This document shows, in pieces, positions 29,941 through 34,584 of a DNA stretch of 34,584 nucleotides. Within the stretch, counting starts at the first letter, position 1. Each line of letters opens with the position of its first letter. The position numbers were made by a program, and so were the translations under genes. Below the pieces are notes generated by a model, which ran no database searches, was not told where the DNA came from, and was given only the letters and a program-made list of their open reading frames with translations. This stretch comes from QAMX01 sp964448855 (GTDB lineage Bacteria; Bacillota; Clostridia; Oscillospirales; QAMX01), in contig CAYUXI010000019.1 in the NCBI GenBank assembly GCA_964448855.1, forward strand, positions 1 through 34,584, in the 5' to 3' direction.

Positions 29941-31335
29941 ATGGGTTTTGGAATTACTGAAACTGTCCTGCGCGATGCGCATCAGTCGTTGATTGCCACG
30001 CGAATGACCACGGAAGAAATCCTTCCCGCAGTCGAACTGCTGGACGATGTCGGATATCACTCGCTCGAATGCTGGGGCGGCGCAACCTTTGACGCCTGCC
30101 TGCGCTTCCTGAACGAAGACCCGTGGGATCGCCTCCGCAAAATCCGCGAAAAGGCCAAGAATACCAAGCTGCAGATGCTGTTCCGCGGCCAGAACATCCT
30201 CGGCTATCGCCATTATGCCGATGACGTCGTCAAATACTTCGTCCAGAAGTCCATCGCCAACGGCATCGATATCCTCCGCATCTTTGATGCGCTGAATGAC
30301 CCGCGCAACCTGAAGACCGCCATCGAAGCGACGAAGCAGGAAAAGGGTCATGTGCAGGCCTGCATCTGCTACACGATCAGCCCGGTTCACTCCGTTGAAT
30401 CCTTCGCCAAGCTGGCCAAACAGCTGGAGGAAATGGGCGCAGACTCCATCTGCATCAAGGATATGGCCGGTCTGCTCCTGCCGTATACGGCATCGGAGCT
30501 GGTCAAGGCGCTGAAGGAAACGGTCAAAATTCCGATTCAGCTCCACACGCATTACACCTCCGGCACCGCATCCATGACCTACCTCAAGGCCATCGAAGCG
30601 GGCGTCGACGTCGTGGACTGCGCCATCTCCCCGATGGCTCTCGGCACATCGCAGCCGGCCACGGAGCCGATCGTCAAGACCTTCCAGGGCACACCGTTCG
30701 ACAGCGGCCTCGATATGGCCAAGCTGAACAAGGTGAAGGACTACTTCCTGCCGCTGCGCCAGAAGTACCTGAAGTCCGGCCAGATGGACGTCAAGAGCCT
30801 CGGCGTCGATGTCAACACGCTCCTGTATCAGGTTCCGGGTGGTATGCTCTCCAACCTGATTTCTCAGCTGAAGCAGGCCGGGAAGGACGATAAGTTCTAT
30901 GAAGTGCTGGCCGAAGTGCCGCGTGTCCGTGAGGATGCCGGCTATCCGCCGCTCGTCACACCGACCTCTCAGATCGTCGGCACCCAGGCCGTTATGAACG
31001 TCATCATGGGCGAACGCTACAAACAGGTGACGAAGGAATTCCGCGGCCTCGTCCGTGGCGAGTATGGGAAGACCCCCGCACCGATCTCTCCGGAATTCCG
31101 CAAGAAGATCATCGGCGAAGAAAAGGCGATTACCCATCGCCCGGCCGACAGCATCAAGAACGAGCTGGAGCGCTTCCGCGGCGAGATCAAGGATCTCATG
31201 ATCCAGGATGAAGACGTCCTCTCCTACGCGCTGTTCGATAAAGTCGCCCTGAAATTCTTCGAAGGCCGTAAGGCACGCCTCTATCAGCTGGATCCCGAAC
31301 GCACCGATAAAGACGCAAAGGTCACAACGGTCTGA
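29941..31335 (+). CDS. oadA: OadA/5S-type carboxyltransferase without biotin domain
   Basis: 464 residues, a TIM-barrel carboxyltransferase: ITETVLRDAHQSLIATRM (metal-binding Asp), LECWGGATFDACLRFLNEDPW, MLFRGQNILGY, RIFDALND, ICIKDMAGLL (carboxylated-lysine position of the family) and LHTHYTSG (metal His). The conserved C-terminal carboxyltransferase accessory region follows (VPGGMLSNL, PRVREDAGYPPLVTPTSQIVG). It stops about 130 residues short of full OadA because the biotinyl domain is absent, as in the 5S subunit of propionibacterial transcarboxylase. Substrate expected: oxaloacetate/pyruvate. AAAGGAG precedes the ATG. Fifth gene of the operon. Confidence 0.9.
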   Translation: MGFGITETVLRDAHQSLIATRMTTEEILPAVELLDDVGYHSLECWGGATFDACLRFLNEDPWDRLRKIREKAKNTKLQMLFRGQNILGYRHYADDVVKYFVQKSIANGIDILRIFDALNDPRNLKTAIEATKQEKGHVQACICYTISPVHSVESFAKLAKQLEEMGADSICIKDMAGLLLPYTASELVKALKETVKIPIQLHTHYTSGTASMTYLKAIEAGVDVVDCAISPMALGTSQPATEPIVKTFQGTPFDSGLDMAKLNKVKDYFLPLRQKYLKSGQMDVKSLGVDVNTLLYQVPGGMLSNLISQLKQAGKDDKFYEVLAEVPRVREDAGYPPLVTPTSQIVGTQAVMNVIMGERYKQVTKEFRGLVRGEYGKTPAPISPEFRKKIIGEEKAITHRPADSIKNELERFRGEIKDLMIQDEDVLSYALFDKVALKFFEGRKARLYQLDPERTDKDAKVTTV

Positions 31336-31407
31336 TTCGCATCCGCCCCGTTTCTCCCATCACGGTTCAGATTCGGACAAATGAAACCGAAAGGCAGTGG
31401 AAACTTT

Positions 31408-32352
31408 ATGTATATCGGAATTGACCTCGGCGGTACGAATATCGCGGCGGGTCTTGTCAATGAAAACTGCGAAATCCTCGCAAAAAAAAGCGTCCCGACC
31501 AATGTGAATCGCCCGGTCGATGAGATCATTGCCGATATGGCAGCACTGGCACGTTCGCTTGCAGAAGAAGCCAACCTCAGCGCCGACGAGATTCAATGGG
31601 TCGGCATCGGCGCACCCGGCACGATCGATTCGAAAAATGGCGTCATCGTCTACGCGAACAACATCGGCTTCCTGAATACACCGGTGGCCGAGCTGTTCCG
31701 CAAACACTTTGACGTTCCGGTCTACCTGGGCAATGACGCCAACTGCGCCGCACTGGGTGAAGCGTATGCCGGCGCGGCCAAGGGCTGCGAATCGGCCATC
31801 ATGATCACGCTAGGCACCGGCCTCGGCGGCGGCATCATCATCAATCACCGCATCTATGACGGCTTCAACGGCGCCGGCGGTGAGCTGGGTCATGTCGTCA
31901 TCGTGAAGGACGGCGTCCCGTGCAGCTGCGGCCGCCACGGCTGCTGGGAAGCGTATTCCTCCGCCACCGCTCTGATCCGCATGACGGTCGAGGCGATGGA
32001 ACAGGATACCGCCAAAACCAGCCTTCTCTGGTCGCTCGCCGACAGCACCGACAAGGTGAACGGCAAAACCGCCTATGCCGCCGCGGCACAGGGCGATGCC
32101 GTCGCCAAAGGCGTCACCGATCAGTACGAAGCCTACCTGGCCTCCGGCATCGCGTCGATCATCAACATCTTCCAGCCGGAAGTGCTCTGCATCGGCGGCG
32201 GCGTCAGCCACGAAGGGGATAACCTCCTCAACCCGCTGAAAAAGCTGGTCGCACAGGAAGTCTATACTCGCAACGTCGCGCAGACGGAAATCAAAATCGC
32301 CACCCTCGGCAATAACGCCGGGATCGTCGGCGCCGCCATGCTCGGCAAATAA
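31408..32352 (+). CDS. ROK-family sugar kinase (glucokinase-like)
   Basis: 314 residues. The N-terminal phosphate-binding loop is IGIDLGGTNIAAGLV. The catalytic Asp lies in the VYLGNDANCAALGE motif. The zinc-binding ROK signature HVVIVKDGVPCSCGRHGCWEAYSS has Cys-x-Cys-Gly-x2-Gly-Cys. The second phosphate motif is TLGTGLGGGIII. It phosphorylates glucose or a related hexose with ATP in the cytoplasm, feeding glycolysis. The ATG at 31408 is preferred; one at 31381 is in frame but is an unlikely N-terminal extension before the IGIDLGG strand. It lies 72 bases after oadA and may be read from the same operon. A hairpin follows. Confidence 0.88.
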   Translation: MYIGIDLGGTNIAAGLVNENCEILAKKSVPTNVNRPVDEIIADMAALARSLAEEANLSADEIQWVGIGAPGTIDSKNGVIVYANNIGFLNTPVAELFRKHFDVPVYLGNDANCAALGEAYAGAAKGCESAIMITLGTGLGGGIIINHRIYDGFNGAGGELGHVVIVKDGVPCSCGRHGCWEAYSSATALIRMTVEAMEQDTAKTSLLWSLADSTDKVNGKTAYAAAAQGDAVAKGVTDQYEAYLASGIASIINIFQPEVLCIGGGVSHEGDNLLNPLKKLVAQEVYTRNVAQTEIKIATLGNNAGIVGAAMLGK

Positions 32353-32365
32353 CGCAAGAACCAAT

Positions 32366-32402
32366 CAACCCCCGGAACCGGTTTGTACGGCTCCGGGGGT
32401 TG
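32366..32402 (+). terminator. Hairpin after the ROK kinase, weak terminator
   Basis: An 11-bp stem (32366-32376 with 32392-32402) extended by inner pairs; the tail is GCTGT with no T run, so intrinsic termination is uncertain. Confidence 0.5.
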
Positions 32403-32452
32403 CTGTATGGTGAAATTCGTAACGGAAAACTTTGAACAAGGTACAAGCCTTC

Positions 32453-32488
32453 CTTTATATATAAGGTAGGCCTATATATAAGGTAGGG
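32453..32488 (+). repeat. Short tandem repeat
   Basis: TATATATAAGGTAGG occurs twice in a row, at about 32456-32470 and 32473-32487, separated by two bases. It leads into the 24-bp repeat. Confidence 0.6.
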
Positions 32489-32945
32489 CGGGGGCTTGCT
32501 CCCGCCACTATTTCCCTTGCTGCCCGGTGAAATTCGTAGGGGTTCACTCTGGTAGCGTCCAAGCCTCCCTTGTGCAAGAGGGACGGAGGGATTGTTGTTC
32601 GATGGGTGGGAAGCTACGGCTGAAAGTGAGCACTCAGATAACGTTTTCTCTCCCTCAGGCACTTCGTGCCAGCTCCCTCGTCAGAGGGAGCTTTTGTTTT
32701 TTGCCCGAAGCCCGCCGCTGCGGGTGTGTCTCGCACCTTGCCCAAACTCAGCAACACGGGACGTAGCCAGAAACATTCGGAATCGGGTAGGGCGGGGGCT
32801 TGCTCCCGCCGCTATTTCCTTGCTGCCCGGTGAAATTCGTAGGGGTTCACTTCTGGTAGCGTCCAAGGCTCCCTCTTACACAAGGGAGCCTTTGGTGGTC
32901 GCCCGAAGCTCGCCGCTGCGGGTGCGTCTCGCGGCCCCACACCCC
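32483..32945. repeat. Composite palindromic repeat region 3 with two tandem cassettes (non-coding)
   Basis: Between the ROK kinase and the GH39 gene there is no supported gene. Two cassettes share a start: the 24-bp element (32483-32506 and 32787-32810), then a block of about 65 bases near-identical in both (CTATTTCC..., GTGAAATTCGTAGGGGTTCAC, GGTAGCGTCCAA), period 304. The first cassette continues with CCTCCCTTGTGCAAGAGGGA, a segment shared in reverse with 4.0 kb, the 28-bp element (32651-32678) and the terminator hairpin; the second with CTCCCTCTTACACAAGGGAG. Both end in a GCCCGAAG(C/T)-CGCCGCTGCGGGTG block. Confidence 0.8.
32672..32702 (+). terminator. Repeat-borne terminator
   Basis: GCTCCCTC-GTCA-GAGGGAGC (32672-32691) then TTTTGTTTTTT. 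Same structure as at 24740. Confidence 0.75.
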
Positions 32946-32952
32946 GCCGAAC

Positions 32953-32987
32953 AAAAACCGTCCCGGACAGCATCCGGGACGGTTTTC
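32953..32987 (-). terminator. Terminator of the GH39 gene
   Basis: A perfect 14-bp stem (32954-32967 with 32973-32986) and a five-base loop; on the minus strand it ends in TTTTT. It lies 24 bases past the GH39 stop. Confidence 0.88.
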
Positions 32988-33010
32988 CATCCAATTCACT
33001 TCAAAACGGC

Positions 33011-34369
33011 TCAATCCACCGGCAGAATCCGAATCAGCATCGACGAATACAGCGGCATATGCAGCGCAAGCGTGCAGCTCTCCGCGCACGGCGAAATGCA
33101 CTCCTCCCGCACGACCTCATCGTCATGCGTTTCGTCCAGCAGGGAATAGACCACCCGCGCACCCTTCGGCAGCGCCAGCTGCTTCAGCGTCAGCCGAATA
33201 TCCTTGTCCGCCTGCGGCGCATCATCGTTGAAATACGTCACCACAATCGCCGCACCCGCATCGCCTTGCGCCGCAACGAGATACAGCGACGGATCATCGC
33301 TCTCCACCGCAACCGATTCACCCAGCTGATACAGCGTGTTGAACATCCGGAACGGGTAGTAGCCCTTCAACCGCTCATTCGGGAAATCCGTGTTGAACAT
33401 TCCGTTCATGCAGCACGGCCGCGCATCGTAGTACATCAGCAGGTCGAGCGGCTCCGCCTGACACGCTGCCATGACCGCTGCGACAAACGCCGCACCTTTC
33501 ATCGATTTCTCCGTCTTCAACGACGGCACCCAGTCATCCCCGGCAAACCCGCGGACGTAGTTCCACTCGTTCAGAATGCTCTCCGTCTCCGTGCGGCCGT
33601 GCTGCAAAAGCAGCTTCCGCATCAACCGGCAACGCCAGACCATCTCCTCCGGATTGCGCGCATAGACGTGCCAGGAGAAAAAGTCCAGCGGCGCATCCAG
33701 CTCCAGAAATTTGTGAACCCATTCACAGTCGCCCGAACCCGCAACCGCCGGGCCGCCGATCTTCAGCTGCGGGAAGCACGCCTTCAAATGCTGTGCCGTA
33801 ATCGTGTACAGCTCGCGGAACTGCTCCGCCGTGCCGCCCCAGCACCGCTTGTTCGCCGCATCGTCCGCATCCAGATCCGGCTCATTCCAAATCTCCCAGT
33901 ACTCGATGTTCCAGTGGAAGCCGTTCGCCCAGCCTTCATTATAATGCCGGATGATGTGCTCACAAATCACTGCCCACTTGTGGAAATCCTTCGGCGGGAG
34001 CGTGTTGAATTTCTTGATGTAGTGCTCAATCTTCGAGCCCAGCCGGTAAAACACCTTCGCGCCCGACAGCTGAATCACCCGGAGATATTCGTCCGTCACG
34101 ATGAAATCGTAGGACGCCGGATCCTCCGCGTCTGCGTCGAAATTCGGGAAAATCGCGGAAATGTCCACCGTGTGCTCGCCGCCGTATGTCGCGTTGAACG
34201 ACGCGTCGTGCGTCCGGGCATACGGAATGCCCGCCTCCTGGAAGGAATCCAGATTCGAAATATGCTGATCCGCATGGTGCGAATGAATCGGGCCGTTGTT
34301 GACCGCGTGCATCGGCTTAATCGCGCCGACCACCTGCCCGAAATCAACCGTCAGATTCTGCTGATTCAT
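33011..34369 (-). CDS. GH39 family glycoside hydrolase (beta-xylosidase-like)
   Basis: 452 residues, TIM barrel plus a C-terminal beta-sandwich. The acid/base is Glu163 in YWEIWNEPDL and the nucleophile Glu268 in ILNEWNY, the classical GH39 pair. Other marks are RTHDASF near residue 55, FYRLGSKIEH and FFSWHVYARNPEE. There is no signal peptide, so it acts on imported oligosaccharides, in line with the cytoplasmic xylanase at 7.4 kb. Xylosidase is the commonest activity, but GH39 also includes alpha-L-iduronidases and others. The start at 34369 follows ACAGGAGG by seven bases. A consensus promoter and a LacI-type operator lie directly upstream. Confidence 0.85.
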   Translation of the reverse strand: MNQQNLTVDFGQVVGAIKPMHAVNNGPIHSHHADQHISNLDSFQEAGIPYARTHDASFNATYGGEHTVDISAIFPNFDADAEDPASYDFIVTDEYLRVIQLSGAKVFYRLGSKIEHYIKKFNTLPPKDFHKWAVICEHIIRHYNEGWANGFHWNIEYWEIWNEPDLDADDAANKRCWGGTAEQFRELYTITAQHLKACFPQLKIGGPAVAGSGDCEWVHKFLELDAPLDFFSWHVYARNPEEMVWRCRLMRKLLLQHGRTETESILNEWNYVRGFAGDDWVPSLKTEKSMKGAAFVAAVMAACQAEPLDLLMYYDARPCCMNGMFNTDFPNERLKGYYPFRMFNTLYQLGESVAVESDDPSLYLVAAQGDAGAAIVVTYFNDDAPQADKDIRLTLKQLALPKGARVVYSLLDETHDDEVVREECISPCAESCTLALHMPLYSSMLIRILPVD

Positions 34370-34395
34370 AAACAGTCCTCCTGTCAAAATTCAAA

Positions 34396-34410
34396 TGGAA
34401 ACCGATTCCA
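34396..34410. promoter_or_regulatory. LacI/CcpA-type operator at the GH39 promoter
   Basis: TGGAAACCGATTCCA has five-base arms (TGGAA/TTCCA) around a CG-containing centre, like operators of LacI-family repressors and cre sites. It begins at the last base of the -10 box, so bound repressor would block transcription start. Confidence 0.65.
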
Positions 34411-34438
34411 TTATAAGGGAAAACACCCTGCTTGTCAA
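34410..34438 (-). promoter_or_regulatory. Consensus promoter of the GH39 gene
   Basis: On the minus strand TTGACA (34433-34438), a 17-base spacer and TATAAT (34410-34415): a full consensus match, which implies tight repression via the adjoining operator. Confidence 0.9.
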
Positions 34439-34584
34439 GATGCTCGAACAAAAAAATCCCGCCAAAAATTGAACAGATTCCGAAAAAGTCAAGACTAAAT
34501 TGCAAAAATTCACAAATAATTTCAAATTGGCATGGCGACGCCTTCAGCGAACACGGAATTCGCGCTTCTGAATCCGTGAATTTC

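Noticed and set aside
29374..31137. 587-codon minus-strand open frame
   Set aside because: Antisense to oadB and oadA.
34440..34584. Right end of the window searched for a partial gene
   Set aside because: AT-rich, with no ribosome binding site or open frame that could be supported before the edge.

Overview
The window looks like a chromosome segment of a gut-type Clostridia (Firmicutes), most likely Oscillospiraceae/Ruminococcaceae. The sequence basis is strong AGGAGG-type ribosome binding sites, TTGACA/TATAAT promoters, short-leader lipoproteins, a Na+-pumping decarboxylase operon, a YolD-like gene, and GC-rich genes interrupted by dispersed palindromic repeats. The family-level assignment is inference; no rRNA or other phylogenetic marker was read.

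Layout. 1-3.7 kb: a YolD-like protein, a SIMPL protein, a tiny membrane protein, a GNAT, a cytidine deaminase and a hydrolase-GNAT fusion. 3.7-4.57 kb: composite palindromic repeats. 4.57-7.2 kb: an operon of two lipoproteins flanking a small membrane protein whose reading frame appears broken. 7.3-8.7 kb: a cytoplasmic GH10 xylanase. 8.8-10.6 kb (minus): an MGMT-like protein and a BtrH/C39-like protein. 10.6-12.0 kb: decayed remnants of a DUF4143 ATPase and a YhcG-type nuclease, next to tRNA-Ser(CGA). 12.2-16.8 kb: an AraC regulator divergent from a GH36 alpha-galactosidase, a DMT transporter and a sugar O-acetyltransferase. 16.9-22.8 kb (minus): response regulator, histidine kinase, zinc-ribbon membrane protein, CmpB-like membrane protein, FtsH and a lipid kinase. 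23.0-24.4 kb: two zinc-ribbon membrane proteins, the first with a split zinc ribbon. 24.4-25.9 kb: repeats, a four-helix-bundle (S23/bIVP-type) gene and a hairpin array carried in a 272-bp tandem duplication, ending at tRNA-Trp. 26.1-31.3 kb: a biotin-dependent carboxyltransferase / Na+-translocating decarboxylase operon, followed by a ROK kinase to 32.35 kb. 32.4-32.95 kb: more composite repeats. 33.0-34.4 kb (minus): a GH39 glycosidase behind a consensus promoter with a LacI-type operator.

How the genes work together. Three separate sugar loci (xylanase; alpha-galactosidase with exporter and acetyltransferase; GH39 xylosidase-like) and a sugar kinase suggest intracellular use of plant oligosaccharides. 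The decarboxylase operon would turn organic-acid decarboxylation or CO2-group transfer into a sodium gradient. The two-component system probably controls itself and the adjacent zinc-ribbon/CmpB/FtsH genes: an 18-bp operator with 11-bp spaced half-sites precedes both transcription units with only two mismatches.

The best candidates for something undescribed are the four-helix-bundle gene with its GAAAT-linked hairpin array, the mixed transcarboxylase/sodium-pump operon, and the composite repeat cassettes that carry ready-made terminators.
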